A DNA stretch of 64,000 bases from NCBI GenBank assembly GCA_019801415.1, contig JAHVJD010000002.1, positions 529,154 to 593,153 of the forward strand. Direction: 5' to 3'. The translations under genes were made by a program, and so were the position numbers. Below the pieces are notes generated by a model that was given only the letters and a program-made list of their open reading frames with translations, had not been told where the DNA came from and searched no databases. The DNA is from Nocardioides marinus (GTDB taxonomy: Bacteria > Pseudomonadota > Alphaproteobacteria > Rhodobacterales > Rhodobacteraceae). This document shows positions 1-9,017 of this stretch, piece by piece. The number at the start of each line of letters is the position of its first letter. Positions within the stretch are counted from its first letter, which is position 1.

Positions 1-1868
1 AGCTCTTCGTCCTTCTGCAGGTTCAGCAGGGGCTCGAACAGCGCGTTGATCTTGCGGGAAATGAAATGCAGCAGGCGGCGTTCGACCTTCTGGGCAACCT
101 CCGGCCCGGCGGCGTCATCGACAAAAACCTCGATCTGCGGGTTCAGCGGATCGGCGCCGGCAACCAGCTTGCCCACCGCGTGCTCGCCCCACATGAGGCC
201 GCCCTGTTCGGTAAAATCAATCTCGGTATCGGGCGCATTGTAGAACCGGTCTGCGCGCAGATGAAATTGCGGCGCCAGAGCCTGCAGCGAGGCCGCTTTC
301 AAGGCTTTCGCCTCGGCGCCCTGCTGGCCTTTGTCCGGGCTGAACCGGAATCCTTCCAGACGGCCGACGAATTCGCCCTCGACCATCACTTCACCCTTGT
401 CATTCACTTCGGCCAAAAGGGCCTCCTTCTGTTTGAGCCGCCGCAGCAAAACGGATGTGCGCCGGTCCACAAATCTTTGAGTCAGACGCTCATGCAGCGC
501 ATCCGACAACCTGTCTTCTACAGCGCGTGTCTCGCCGCGCCAATGGCTTTCGTCACGCAGCCAACCGTTTCGCTGCGCCACATATGTCCACGTGCGAATA
601 TATGCCAGACGCTTGGACAATGTGTCGATGTTTCCGTCAGTGCGGTCAATCCGCTTTATCTGCCGCGCCATCCAGTCATCCGGCACCACGCCACCGCCGT
701 GCAGATGCTCGAAGATAACGCCCAGCAGCGAGGAATGTTCCGCATGACTGATGCCACGGAAATCGGGAATCCGGCAGACATCCCACAGCAATTTAACCGA
801 TTGCGCGTTGGTGGTGCGCGCCATGATGGCGGATTCGCGCGACAACATCTTCAGCGCCCCGAGGTCGTCCGCCTCGCGCGCCTTCACGAGATGCTCGTTC
901 TGCGGCGCTGATTCGAGCGAGTTGATCAGGGCTTCGACCGAGCCGAACTGCAACTTGGCCGATCGCCAGTTCAGCTTTTTCAGCGGTGTGAACTGGTGGT
1001 TCATGATCGCCTGCGCGGTTCCCTCGTCGAGCGGTCGGGCATCACCGGTGACGCCGAAGGTGCCGTGGCTCATGCCGCGGCCTGCGCGACCGGCGATCTG
1101 CGCCAGCTCGTTTGGGGCCAACGGACGCATCCGGCGGCCATCGAACTTGGTGGTGGAGGAGAAAGCCACGTGGTCGATATCAAGGTTCAGCCCCATGCCG
1201 ATCGCGTCGGTCGCCACCAGGTAATCGACCTCACCATTCTGATAGAGCGCCACCTGCGCATTTCGCGTGCGCGGGCTCAATGCGCCCATCACCACCGCCG
1301 CGCCGCCCTTCTGGCGGCGGATCAGCTCGGCAATCGCGTAGACATTATCCACCGAGAACCCGACGATTGCGGTGCGCGGCGGCATCCGGCTGATCTTCTT
1401 TGAACCGGCATAGACCAGGTCGGACATCCGCTCGCGGCGGACAAACTCGACCCCCGGCACCAGCGCCGCAATCGGTCCGCGCATGGTGTCCGCGCCCAGG
1501 AACAGCGTCTCATGGGTGCCGCGCGCACGCAGCAGCCGATCAGTGAAGACATGACCGCGCTCAGGGTCGGCGCACAGTTGGATCTCGTCGATTGCAAGGA
1601 AATCGCACCCCATGCCCTCGGGCATCGCCTCGACTGTGCAAATCCAATATTGCGCCCGCGGGGGCACGATACGTTCCTCGCCGGTGACCAGGGCCACCAC
1701 CGAAGGCCCACGAGCCGCCACCACCTTGTCATAGACCTCACGCGCCAAGAGGCGCAGGGGAAAGCCCATTACCCCGGTGCGATGCCCCAGCATCCGTTCA
1801 ATGGCATAATGCGTCTTGCCGGTGTTCGTCGGGCCCAGCACGGCCACGATGCGCGATGCGTTTGACAT
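1..1868 (-). CDS. Suv3-like superfamily 2 RNA helicase, C-terminus outside window
   Basis: The minus-strand frame is open from an ATG at 1868 to the left edge (about 622 codons). I translated it directly. It starts MSNASRIVAVLGPTNTGKTH, with Walker A GPTNTGKT at residues 12-19, a DEIQ Walker B (motif II) near residue 90, and a helicase C-terminal half with an arginine-rich motif ending QIAGRAGRG. These are marks of the mitochondrial Suv3-type helicases, which alphaproteobacteria carry as a long single-chain protein and which unwind RNA, in mitochondria together with an RNase. The RNA substrate in bacteria is not settled. It is transcribed away from the TPR gene upstream, with a 27-bp gap. The family call is firm; the biological role is inferred. 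Confidence 0.85.
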   Translation of the reverse strand, partial: MSNASRIVAVLGPTNTGKTHYAIERMLGHRTGVMGFPLRLLAREVYDKVVAARGPSVVALVTGEERIVPPRAQYWICTVEAMPEGMGCDFLAIDEIQLCADPERGHVFTDRLLRARGTHETLFLGADTMRGPIAALVPGVEFVRRERMSDLVYAGSKKISRMPPRTAIVGFSVDNVYAIAELIRRQKGGAAVVMGALSPRTRNAQVALYQNGEVDYLVATDAIGMGLNLDIDHVAFSSTTKFDGRRMRPLAPNELAQIAGRAGRGMSHGTFGVTGDARPLDEGTAQAIMNHQFTPLKKLNWRSAKLQFGSVEALINSLESAPQNEHLVKAREADDLGALKMLSRESAIMARTTNAQSVKLLWDVCRIPDFRGISHAEHSSLLGVIFEHLHGGGVVPDDWMARQIKRIDRTDGNIDTLSKRLAYIRTWTYVAQRNGWLRDESHWRGETRAVEDRLSDALHERLTQRFVDRRTSVLLRRLKQKEALLAEVNDKGEVMVEGEFVGRLEGFRFSPDKGQQGAEAKALKAASLQALAPQFHLRADRFYNAPDTEIDFTEQGGLMWGEHAVGKLVAGADPLNPQIEVFVDDAAGPEVAQKVERRLLHFISRKINALFEPLLNLQKDEE

Positions 1869-1895
1869 AGAATTCGCCCCCGCCTCGACCGAGGC

Positions 1896-2492
1896 TCAGA
1901 GTTCGCGACCCTCGACCTGGGGGGCCAGCCGTTCAAGGGCGCTGCTTACTTCCTCGTGATGCGGATGTATAGCCTTGGCGCGCCGATAGGCGGCAAATGC
2001 GCGGTCCGGCATCCGGAACTGTTCGAAAACCAGACCAAGCGCAAAGATCGCATTGTAATCCATCGGGTTGAGCGCCAGCGCACGCTCAAGGTCAGCCACC
2101 GCCGGACCATAAAGACCCAGCAAGTGATAGACGCGGGCCCGCTCATACCAGCCGCGGGAAAACTCCGGCGCATGGTCTGTCAGCGCCGTCAGATGCTCAA
2201 CGGCCTCCAGCAGATCTCCCCGCTCGGCGGCATCGCGACCGCGGCGCAGCAACAGGTCCATCGCCGCCGAACCGCTGCGGGACCACAGGGCCTGAAGCTC
2301 GCGGTCGATGGCGGCGGTTTCGGCAGGCGCCGCCAGCGCCAGGTCCTGCAACAGCACCTCGGCCGTCACGCCCGGCGCGCGCTGCGCCCCGGCCGCCGCA
2401 TCCTCGGCGCGCAGAGGTGCAGGCGGGAAAATCGCGACAAAGACCGCCGTTGCCGCCACGATAGCTTTGAGGTTTGGGAATTTTGCCAGCAT
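1896..2492 (-). CDS. Exported tetratricopeptide-repeat protein
   Basis: A 198-residue protein. It has an N-terminal hydrophobic signal (about residues 8-29, cleavage plausible after PLRA) and then TPR helices from roughly residue 80 to 190. Typical TPR spacing is visible in SRGWYERARVYHLLGLYGPA and MDYNAIFALGLVFEQF. TPR proteins act as protein-protein scaffolds, and the signal places this one in the periplasm or on its membrane face. It lies just upstream of the helicase gene on the same strand (27-bp gap) and may be co-transcribed. It diverges from the SCP2 gene across about 100 bp. No partner can be named from sequence. Confidence 0.75.
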   Translation of the reverse strand: MLAKFPNLKAIVAATAVFVAIFPPAPLRAEDAAAGAQRAPGVTAEVLLQDLALAAPAETAAIDRELQALWSRSGSAAMDLLLRRGRDAAERGDLLEAVEHLTALTDHAPEFSRGWYERARVYHLLGLYGPAVADLERALALNPMDYNAIFALGLVFEQFRMPDRAFAAYRRAKAIHPHHEEVSSALERLAPQVEGREL

Positions 2493-2593
2493 GATGACCC
2501 CAGTGTAATCACGCGCGCTGCTTTTTTACAGTATTGGATGCACATGCCTCACAGGTTTGTGCTACAAGCGCGCCAAACAGATCGAGGACTGAA

Positions 2594-2884
2594 ATGAGCG
2601 TTACCCTTGAGCAGGCGGCAGAGGCCCTGAACGAAAAACTGGATGCGGGCGAGTTCGATTCCACCGCCAAGTTCCAGATCGAAGGTCTTGGCGCCATCAT
2701 GCTGGACGGCTCCGGCGCCCGGGTGGGCGATGACGAGGCCGATGTCACGATGACGGCCGATGCTGACACCTTTCAGGCGATCCTCGAGGGGGAGCTGAAC
2801 CCAACCGCCGCCTTCATGTCCGGCAAGCTGACCATCGACGGTGACATGGGTGCCGCGATGAAACTGGCCTCGGCTCTGGCCTGA
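2594..2884 (+). CDS. SCP2 sterol-carrier-domain protein
   Basis: A 96-residue protein that is essentially one SCP2 domain. It starts MSVTLEQAAEALNEKLDAGE and contains the family pattern KFQIEGLGAIMLDG and ...TFQAILEGELNPTAAFMSGK followed by LTIDGDMGAAMKLASAL. SCP2 domains bind lipids or fatty acyl chains in a hydrophobic tunnel. I chose the ATG at 2594 over an in-frame start 60 bp upstream because the SCP2 domain begins there and a GAGG sequence sits just before it. Its stop overlaps the next start (TGATG), so translation is coupled to the following hydrolase, possibly a lipid-handling pair. Confidence 0.85.
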   Translation: MSVTLEQAAEALNEKLDAGEFDSTAKFQIEGLGAIMLDGSGARVGDDEADVTMTADADTFQAILEGELNPTAAFMSGKLTIDGDMGAAMKLASALA

Positions 2885-3846
2885 TGGACGGACCTCCGAT
2901 GGAGCTGGCGCCCGCGCCCCTGTTCGCCGAGATCGCGCAGGGGCCGTCGCAGGGCGCGGCACATTGGATCACGACGGCAGACGGGCTGCGCATCCGCGCG
3001 GCCCTCTGGCGGCCCGAGGGCACCGCACGGGGGACCGTGCTGCTGTTTCCCGGCCGCACCGAATACATCGAAAAATATGGCCTGACCGCCGCCGCCCTTG
3101 CCCGGCGCGGCTATGCCACGCTGACGGTGGATTGGCGCGGCCAGGGGCTGTCGGCGCGAATGCTGAACGACCGGCGGCTGGGCCATGTGGTGCGCTTTGC
3201 AGACTATCAGTCGGACGTGGCCGCGCTGACGGATCTGGCACAAAGACTGGACGCGCCGGAACCGCGGTTCCTGATCGGCCATTCGATGGGCGGCGCCATC
3301 GGGCTGCGCGCCCTGATGCAGGGGCTGGAGGTTCGCGCCTGCTGCTTCACCGGCCCGATGTGGGGCATCCAGATCCCGCCGCTGCTGCGCCCGGCCGTCA
3401 GCCTGCTGGGCCGCGTCGCGCCGCTGCTGCGGCTGGACGGGATGCTGATGCCCACCACCGCGCCGGAACAATACGTGCAGTTCACCCCGTTCGAGGGCAA
3501 CACGCTGACAGGTGATGCGGAGATGTATCAGCTGATGGCCGATCAGCTGACGGCGCAGCCCGATCTGGCACTTGGTGGCCCCACCGTGCGCTGGCTGCGC
3601 GAAGGCCTGCGGGAATGCGCCGAACTGGCGCGGCTGCCCACCCCCGTGCAGCCCTGCATCACCTTTCTGGGCACCGAGGAGCAGATCGTCAGCCCCGATG
3701 CCATCCGCCGCCGGATGCAGAACTGGCCCGGTGGCGAGCTGGAGCTGATCGAAGGGGGACGCCACGAAGTGCTGATGGAAACCCCGGACATCCGCACCCA
3801 TGTGCTGGACCGCATCTGCGGTCTGTTCGACCGCCACTGCGGCTGA
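2884..3846 (+). CDS. Alpha/beta hydrolase of the lysophospholipase (S33/PldB-like) group
   Basis: A 320-residue cytosolic alpha/beta-hydrolase. The nucleophile elbow GHSMGG puts the catalytic Ser at residue 134, and the oxyanion region is LLFPGRTEYIEKYG near residue 53. The late acid and His fall in GTEEQIVSPDAIR and IEGGRHEVLMET. The EYIEKYG and DWRGQGLS signatures fit the PldB/monoacylglycerol-lipase-like subgroup, which cleaves lysophospholipids or acylglycerols. It begins one base into the SCP2 stop codon. A second ATG at 2899 is possible. The coupling to a lipid-binding SCP2 protein supports a lipid substrate, but this is inference. Confidence 0.85.
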   Translation: MDGPPMELAPAPLFAEIAQGPSQGAAHWITTADGLRIRAALWRPEGTARGTVLLFPGRTEYIEKYGLTAAALARRGYATLTVDWRGQGLSARMLNDRRLGHVVRFADYQSDVAALTDLAQRLDAPEPRFLIGHSMGGAIGLRALMQGLEVRACCFTGPMWGIQIPPLLRPAVSLLGRVAPLLRLDGMLMPTTAPEQYVQFTPFEGNTLTGDAEMYQLMADQLTAQPDLALGGPTVRWLREGLRECAELARLPTPVQPCITFLGTEEQIVSPDAIRRRMQNWPGGELELIEGGRHEVLMETPDIRTHVLDRICGLFDRHCG

Positions 3847-3964
3847 CGCGCCCCGGGAACTCCCGACTGTTGCGATCCTGGCCCCGGCCGCCATGCGGCT
3901 GCTTGTGATCCCCTGGCACGGCGCTTAGATGTTGGGCAACGCACTCATTTTGACAGGAGCCCGC

Positions 3965-5785
3965 ATGTTCCAGCTTCCCTTCCCCGTTCGCGACGCAAAC
4001 GCCTCAGCCGGTTCCGATGGCCTCGGCAACTTGCCGGAGTGGGATCTCAGCGATCTCTACACTTCTGACGAGGCCCCAGAACTGGCCCGCGACCTGGACT
4101 GGCTGGAGCAGGAATGCGCGGCCTTTGCCGCGGACTACGAAGGCAAGCTGGCCGATCTGGACGCCGATGGCCTGCTGACCTGCGTGCAGCGCAACGAAAA
4201 GATCAACAATGTTGCCGGGCGCATCATGTCCTACGCCGGGCTGCGCTATTACCAGCTGACCACCGACGCCGACCGCGCCGCCTTCCTGTCCGATTGCCAA
4301 GAAAAGGTCACCATCTCGACCACGCCGCTGGTGTTCTTCACGCTGGAGCTGAACCGGATTGAAGACAGCGTGATGGACGCGCATCTGGCCGCGAACGCCG
4401 AGCTTGCCCGCTATGAAAGCGTGTTCCGCCGCATCCGCGCGATGAAACCCTACCAGCTGTCGGACGAGCTGGAGAAATTCCTGCATGACCTCGGCATCGT
4501 CGGCGACGCCTGGGAAAAGCTGTTTGACGAAACCATCGCCGGTCTCACCTTCACCGTGGATGGCGAAGAGCTGAACATCGAAGGCACCCTGAACCTGCTG
4601 ACCGAACAGGACCGCAGCAAGCGTGAGGCCGCGGCCCGCGAACTGGCCCGCGTTTTTGCCGACAACATCAAGACCTTTGCCCGGATCCACAATACGCAAG
4701 CCAAGGAAAAGGAAATCGTCGACCGTTGGCGTGGCATGCCCAGCCCGCAGACCGGTCGCCACCTGTCCAACGATGTCGAGCCCGAGGTGGTCGAGGCGCT
4801 GCGCGAGGCGGTTGTCGCGGCCTACCCGAAGCTGAGCCACCGCTACTATGAGCTGAAGCGCAAGTGGCTGGGTCTGGACGTGATGCAGGTCTGGGACCGC
4901 AACGCGCCGCTGCCGCTGGAAGACAGCCGCACCGTCAGCTGGGACGAGGCCGAGCAGATCGTGATGGAGGCCTACACCGCCTTTGACCCGCGCATGGGTG
5001 AACTGGCGGCGCCGTTCTTCTCCAAGGGCTGGATCGACGCGGGCGTGAAGCCCGGCAAGGCCCCCGGCGCCTTTGCCCACCCCACCGTCACCAACGTGCA
5101 CCCCTACGTGATGCTGAACTACCTGGGCAAGCCGCGCGACGTGATGACGCTGGCGCATGAGCTGGGCCACGGCGTGCACCAGGTGCTGGCCGCCGAACAG
5201 GGCGAGATGCTCTCCTCCACCCCGCTGACGCTGGCCGAAACCGCATCCGTGTTCGGTGAGATGCTGACCTTCCGCAAGATGCTGGAGAAGGCCGAGACCC
5301 AACAGCAGCGCAAGGTGCTCCTGGCGGGCAAGGTCGAGGACATGATCAACACGGTGGTGCGCCAGATTGCGTTCTATGACTTTGAATGCAAGCTGCACGC
5401 CGCCCGCGCCGAGGGTGAGCTGACACCGGATGACATCAACGCGATCTGGATGTCGGTGCAGGCGGAATCCCTGGGTGAAGCCTTTGAATACATGGACGGG
5501 TACGAGACCTTCTGGGCCTATATCCCCCATTTCGTGCATTCGCCCTTCTACGTCTACGCCTATGCCTTTGGCGACGGCCTCGTGAACGCGCTCTACTCGG
5601 TCTACGAAAGCGGCGCCGAAGGCTTTGAGGACAAGTATTTCGAAATGCTCAAGGCCGGCGGCTCCAAGCACCACAAGGAGCTGCTCGCCCCCTTTGGTCT
5701 GGACGCCACTGACCCGAAATTCTGGGACAAGGGGCTCAGCATGATCTCCGGCTTCATTGATGAGCTGGAGGCGATGGAAGACTAA
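3965..5785 (+). CDS. pepF: M3-family oligoendopeptidase F
   Basis: A 606-residue zinc peptidase that cleaves short peptides in the cytosol. The HExxH zinc motif is HELGH at residues 398-402, with the third ligand Glu in LAETASVFGEML about 25 residues later. The N-terminal helical M3 region (FAADYEGKLADL, EKINNVAGRIMSY) is present, and length matches the PepF/M3 family. I prefer the ATG at 3965, which has AGGAG at good spacing, over an in-frame ATG 36 bp upstream without one. A perfect 10-bp hairpin follows the stop. Confidence 0.92.
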   Translation: MFQLPFPVRDANASAGSDGLGNLPEWDLSDLYTSDEAPELARDLDWLEQECAAFAADYEGKLADLDADGLLTCVQRNEKINNVAGRIMSYAGLRYYQLTTDADRAAFLSDCQEKVTISTTPLVFFTLELNRIEDSVMDAHLAANAELARYESVFRRIRAMKPYQLSDELEKFLHDLGIVGDAWEKLFDETIAGLTFTVDGEELNIEGTLNLLTEQDRSKREAAARELARVFADNIKTFARIHNTQAKEKEIVDRWRGMPSPQTGRHLSNDVEPEVVEALREAVVAAYPKLSHRYYELKRKWLGLDVMQVWDRNAPLPLEDSRTVSWDEAEQIVMEAYTAFDPRMGELAAPFFSKGWIDAGVKPGKAPGAFAHPTVTNVHPYVMLNYLGKPRDVMTLAHELGHGVHQVLAAEQGEMLSSTPLTLAETASVFGEMLTFRKMLEKAETQQQRKVLLAGKVEDMINTVVRQIAFYDFECKLHAARAEGELTPDDINAIWMSVQAESLGEAFEYMDGYETFWAYIPHFVHSPFYVYAYAFGDGLVNALYSVYESGAEGFEDKYFEMLKAGGSKHHKELLAPFGLDATDPKFWDKGLSMISGFIDELEAMED

Positions 5786-5795
5786 TCCCGCCTTT

Positions 5796-5822
5796 CCCGA
5801 CCCGAATATTTCTCGGGTCGGG
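5796..5822 (+). terminator. Hairpin terminator after the M3 peptidase gene
   Basis: A perfect 10-bp inverted repeat (CCCGACCCGA and its complement) around a 7-base loop, 10 bases after the pepF stop. There is no clean T-run after it, so it may act with Rho or as a 3' stabiliser. Confidence 0.6.
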
Positions 5823-5848
5823 CCACCCGTATTTCTCAAGGCTTAAGA

Positions 5849-7021
5849 ATGGCCACCACGGATTACAAAAAACTCATCGATTTCACGCTTTTCGGGCGCA
5901 CTTTTGTTCCGGGCGGCTCGGTGTTTCCATCACCACATTACACCTTTGATGCCTCCACCGCCTACACACGCACACAGCCCTACGCATCAACCGGTTATTA
6001 CAACATTCACCCCAGCGTGACGCTCAACGGGGCCGATCTGACGGTGAATGCAAACGGCCAGGCATCCGGCACGATCACCAGCATCACCTTTGGCTCAAGC
6101 AACCGGGGCAGGTTTGCCGAGATTTCGGACATTTCCCTATCAGCTGACGACTTCACCCAAATCCTTGATGCCCGGCTGAGCGGCGACCGCTATTCAAACG
6201 ATCATTTCGAAGAATTCCTCGCCACGTCCATCCAGAACATGTCCTTTTCGCGGTCGGACGAAACCATCAATGACCGCGGCTTTCTGATCTATCTTGACAA
6301 AATCTCGCTACGCGCTGGCGATGACGAGTTCATTCTCACGCGACCGCGTGGAAACGACCGCCTGCTGGATGGCGGACGCGGCACAGACACGCTCTCCCTC
6401 TTCGACTTTGGCGCACCTGAGACTTTTGTCGTTGACCTGAAGACCGGTACAATCACCACCGATGATACCAGCGTCTCGTTCACGAACTTTGAAATCATTG
6501 ACGGAAACGCCTTTGTGGACCGCTACATCGGCTCCCACCGCGGCGATACGATCAACGCGGCCGGTCGCGACGACCTGATCCACGGCAACAAGGGCAATGA
6601 CTCGCTGTCCGGCGGATGGGGGAATGACGTGATCCGGGGCAATTCCGGTCGCGACAGCTTGCTTGGCGAGCAAGGCGACGACCGACTGATAGGAGGCAAA
6701 GGCGCCGATACCATCGACGGCGGCCTCGGACAGGACACTTTGACCGGTGGCAGCGGCGCAGACACCTTTGTGTTCTCAGCCGCGCCAGGCACAGAACGGA
6801 TCCGCGACTTCTCGGTTGCAGACGGGGATCAATTGCGGTTCGTGTCCAACGACGATTTCCGTTTCCACGAAGATTTTCTGTTCATCGGCAAAAACGGTAT
6901 CAGACTGCGGGTCGAAAACACCGAAACCGAAGAAACCGAGCGGCTGGTGATCAAGTTGACCGGGGGTGTGGCCGAAACCCTCACCCCGGACCTCCTGGCG
7001 GACCACATCGATTTCGCGTGA
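5849..7021 (+). CDS. RTX-type calcium-binding repeat protein
   Basis: A 390-residue protein with no N-terminal signal. Residues about 1-200 resemble nothing I recognise (SSNRGRFAEISDISLSADDF is a typical stretch). From about residue 245 to 305 it carries RTX nonapeptides of the GGxGxDxLx type (GNKGNDSLSGGWGND, GGKGADTIDGG, GGSGADTFVF), which fold into a calcium beta-roll. The remaining C-terminal 80 residues resemble the secretion region of type I substrates. The family is normally exported by an ABC/HlyD/TolC system; none is encoded nearby. The AT content of the first 500 bases is a little higher than in its neighbours. The function of the N-terminal part is unknown. Confidence 0.8.
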   Translation: MATTDYKKLIDFTLFGRTFVPGGSVFPSPHYTFDASTAYTRTQPYASTGYYNIHPSVTLNGADLTVNANGQASGTITSITFGSSNRGRFAEISDISLSADDFTQILDARLSGDRYSNDHFEEFLATSIQNMSFSRSDETINDRGFLIYLDKISLRAGDDEFILTRPRGNDRLLDGGRGTDTLSLFDFGAPETFVVDLKTGTITTDDTSVSFTNFEIIDGNAFVDRYIGSHRGDTINAAGRDDLIHGNKGNDSLSGGWGNDVIRGNSGRDSLLGEQGDDRLIGGKGADTIDGGLGQDTLTGGSGADTFVFSAAPGTERIRDFSVADGDQLRFVSNDDFRFHEDFLFIGKNGIRLRVENTETEETERLVIKLTGGVAETLTPDLLADHIDFA

Positions 7022-7074
7022 CCCCGCGCTGCGCTGAAGCGACCCGGGCAGCGGACCACACCCGCCTGCCCGTC

Positions 7075-7344
7075 CTACTTTAACTGACTGTCCTTGGAGC
7101 CACGCCGGTTGATGCCACCGCGGGCCTTTTGCGCGCCGTCGCGCTCCTGCTGACAGTCGATGCACAGCTTCACCCCCGGAATCGCCAGACGGCGCTTTTC
7201 CGGGATCGGCTCCTCGCATTCGGCGCAATGGGTCAGGCTTTCGCCTGTAGGGCGCTTTTGCGCCTTCATCCGCGCCAGCTCGTCGCTGATCGATGCCTCG
7301 ATCTGTTCGCTCACGGCACCGTCCTGTGCCCATCCTCCAGCCAT
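7075..7344 (-). CDS. DksA/TraR-type C4 zinc-finger protein
   Basis: An 89-residue protein with the C4 finger CAEC...CIDC at about residues 40-64 (CAECEEPIPEKRRLAIPGVK then LCIDCQQE), the hallmark of the DksA/TraR C-terminal domain. The long coiled-coil of true DksA is absent. It belongs with the short YbiI-like members, which may bind RNA polymerase but are poorly characterised. A GGGAGG site 7 bases upstream supports the ATG at 7344. It stands alone between the RTX gene and a 700-bp non-coding stretch. Confidence 0.85.
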   Translation of the reverse strand: MAGGWAQDGAVSEQIEASISDELARMKAQKRPTGESLTHCAECEEPIPEKRRLAIPGVKLCIDCQQERDGAQKARGGINRRGSKDSQLK

Positions 7345-7617
7345 GGCGCTGCCTCCCCTTGCTGTACGGCCTCCGGTTGCGCCAGCCTAGCGCGGCGACA
7401 GCCCCCTTTCCAGCGGCTTCCACCGCAAGCGATTTCCGCGCGGCTCCAGACACTTGGCCCAGAAGTGCGGAATTCCTGACAATTTCAGTTGCCGTGCAAA
7501 CCCAAGTAAAACTGTCAACTATCTGATTTCAAACACTTTTTTCTTGACCCATGCCGCCGCGCCGCCTAAACAGACTACAGAGATTGCACGCAAGCCAGAA
7601 TCGACAGGCCGCAAGCA
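7345..7617. other. Non-coding stretch between DksA-like gene and GCCAGC array
   Basis: No gene could be supported here on either strand. It contains the upstream region of the DksA-like gene and an AT-richer patch around 7500-7550. No convincing promoter match was found. Confidence 0.5.
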
Positions 7618-7997
7618 GCCAGCTCTCCAGCCATCCTTCGGGACAGCCAGATCGCCAGCATCGCCAGCCACCGGATCGATTTCAGCCAGCCACGCATCGC
7701 CAGCGGACACCGCCAGCCTCATGCCAGCCTGTCCGCTTGCCAAGTCCTCAGCCAGCACAGGCGCCAGCATACCTGCCAGCCGCCTTCTGCCAGCAGCGCC
7801 GCCGATCTCCACAAGTTCTGATGGCCAGCTCTACGCCAGCCCCATCCCGCCATGTCCCAGCCTACAAGCCAGGTCTGCGCCAGACAGGTCCCAATCGCCA
7901 GCAAACGCCCGCCAGAGATCAGAACCGCCAGCCCTGCCCGCAGCCTCCGCCACGGATCAGAGCCAGCCGTCAGACCCACCGCCAGCCCTTCGCCAGC
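7618..7997. repeat. One-sided array of the word GCCAGC (GCTGGC on the minus strand)
   Basis: I count 18 exact GCCAGC words and 5 further GCCAG words (one of these just upstream) in about 430 bp. All are on the plus strand and none in the reverse orientation. Starts include 7618, 7654, 7663, 7685, 7699, 7712, 7723, 7751, 7763, 7775, 7789, 7824, 7835, 7897, 7927, 7962, 7981 and 7992. Many neighbouring gaps are 11-14 bases. The region lies just beyond the rpoH terminator. Translations in this region are low-complexity Pro/Ala/Ser- or Trp/Leu-rich and look spurious. Confidence 0.7.
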
Positions 7998-8025
7998 GTT
8001 GAACAGGGTCCAGTCCCAAACGCAA

Positions 8026-8053
8026 AAAGGCGGTGCCGCACGGCACCGCCTTT
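8026..8053 (-). terminator. Rho-independent terminator of rpoH
   Basis: A perfect 12-bp stem (AAAGGCGGTGCC and complement) with loop GCAC. On the minus strand it is followed by five T residues, 25 bases after the rpoH stop. Confidence 0.9.
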
Positions 8054-8077
8054 CGCATGTCAGAATGTTGCAGGCGC

Positions 8078-8974
8078 TCAGGCGCTGGTCAGCATGCCCT
8101 TTTCGGACGCCAGTTCGCGCATTTTCTTCTGCAGCTTTTCAAACGCCCGCACCTCGATCTGGCGGATCCGTTCGCGGCTGACGTTATACTGGCTGCTCAG
8201 CTCTTCCAGCGTTACCGCCTGATCCATCAGGCGGCGCTGGGTCAGGATGTCCTTTTCGCGGTCGTTCAGCACGTCCAGTGCAGCGGCCAGCAGCTCGCGC
8301 CGCGCCTCCAGCTCGTCGCGCGCCTCATAATCTCCGGCCTGGTCGGCGTCTTCATCCTCCAACCAGTCCTGCCATTGCATCGTGCCCTCGCCTTCGGAGC
8401 CGACTGTGGCATTCAGCGAAGCATCGCCACCGGACATCCGCCGGTTCATCGAGATCACCTCGTCCTCGGTCACGCCGAGGTCAGTGGCGATCTTCTTGAC
8501 GTTGTCAGGATGCAGGTCGCCATCCTCAAGCGCGCCGATGCGGGCCTTCGCCTTGCGCAGGTTGAAGAACAGTTTCTTCTGCGCAGACGTGGTGCCCAGT
8601 TTCACCAGCGACCAGGACCGCAGGATGTATTCCTGGATCGAGGCGCGGATCCACCACATGGCATAGGTCGCCAGGCGGAAGCCTTTTTCCGGGTCGAACC
8701 GTTTCACCGCCTGCATCAGGCCGACATTGGCTTCCGAGATCACTTCGGCCTGCGGCAGGCCATAGCCGCGGTAGCCCATGGCGATCTTGGCCGCCAAACG
8801 CAAATGCGAGGTCACCATCTTATGCGCTGCCGCCGCGTCTTGCTCTTCGACCCAGCGTTTGGCCAGCATGTACTCTTCTTCCGGCTCCAGCAGAGGAAAC
8901 TTGCGGATCTCCTGGAGATACCGGTTCAGACCGCCTTCGGGCGTCGGGGCAGGCAGGTTCGCATAATTCGCCAT
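8078..8974 (-). CDS. rpoH: RNA polymerase heat-shock sigma factor (sigma-32)
   Basis: A 298-residue group 3 sigma-70-family factor that directs RNA polymerase to heat-shock promoters. It has region 2 (EANVGLMQAVKRFDPEKGFR, TYAMWWIRASIQEYIL), the RpoH box QKKLFFNLR near residue 132, and region 4 with the helix-turn-helix TLEELSSQYNVSRERIRQIE. The length and RpoH box fit the RpoHI type of Rhodobacterales. A GGGAGGG ribosome site precedes the ATG. A sigma-32-like promoter lies about 45 bp upstream, so it is probably autoregulated. Strong terminator downstream. Confidence 0.95.
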   Translation of the reverse strand: MANYANLPAPTPEGGLNRYLQEIRKFPLLEPEEEYMLAKRWVEEQDAAAAHKMVTSHLRLAAKIAMGYRGYGLPQAEVISEANVGLMQAVKRFDPEKGFRLATYAMWWIRASIQEYILRSWSLVKLGTTSAQKKLFFNLRKAKARIGALEDGDLHPDNVKKIATDLGVTEDEVISMNRRMSGGDASLNATVGSEGEGTMQWQDWLEDEDADQAGDYEARDELEARRELLAAALDVLNDREKDILTQRRLMDQAVTLEELSSQYNVSRERIRQIEVRAFEKLQKKMRELASEKGMLTSA

Positions 8975-9017
8975 CTAAAGTGTCCCTCCCAAATGTATAA
9001 GGACTTAACATTAGCGC

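Noticed and set aside
4004..5839. A long minus-strand open frame (611 codons) opposite the M3 peptidase gene
   Set aside because: It is the antisense shadow of a high-GC gene; it has His/Gln/Val-rich composition and no domain, and the plus frame carries the HELGH zinc motif.
7618..7997. CRISPR array
   Set aside because: The repeated unit is only six bases, spacing is irregular and there is no leader or cas gene.
7551..8222. A Pro/Gln/Arg-rich plus-strand frame across the GCCAGC array, and the minus frames 7519-7812 and 7719-7979
   Set aside because: Their composition follows from the repeated six-base word, they have no ribosome sites, and one runs through the rpoH terminator into rpoH.
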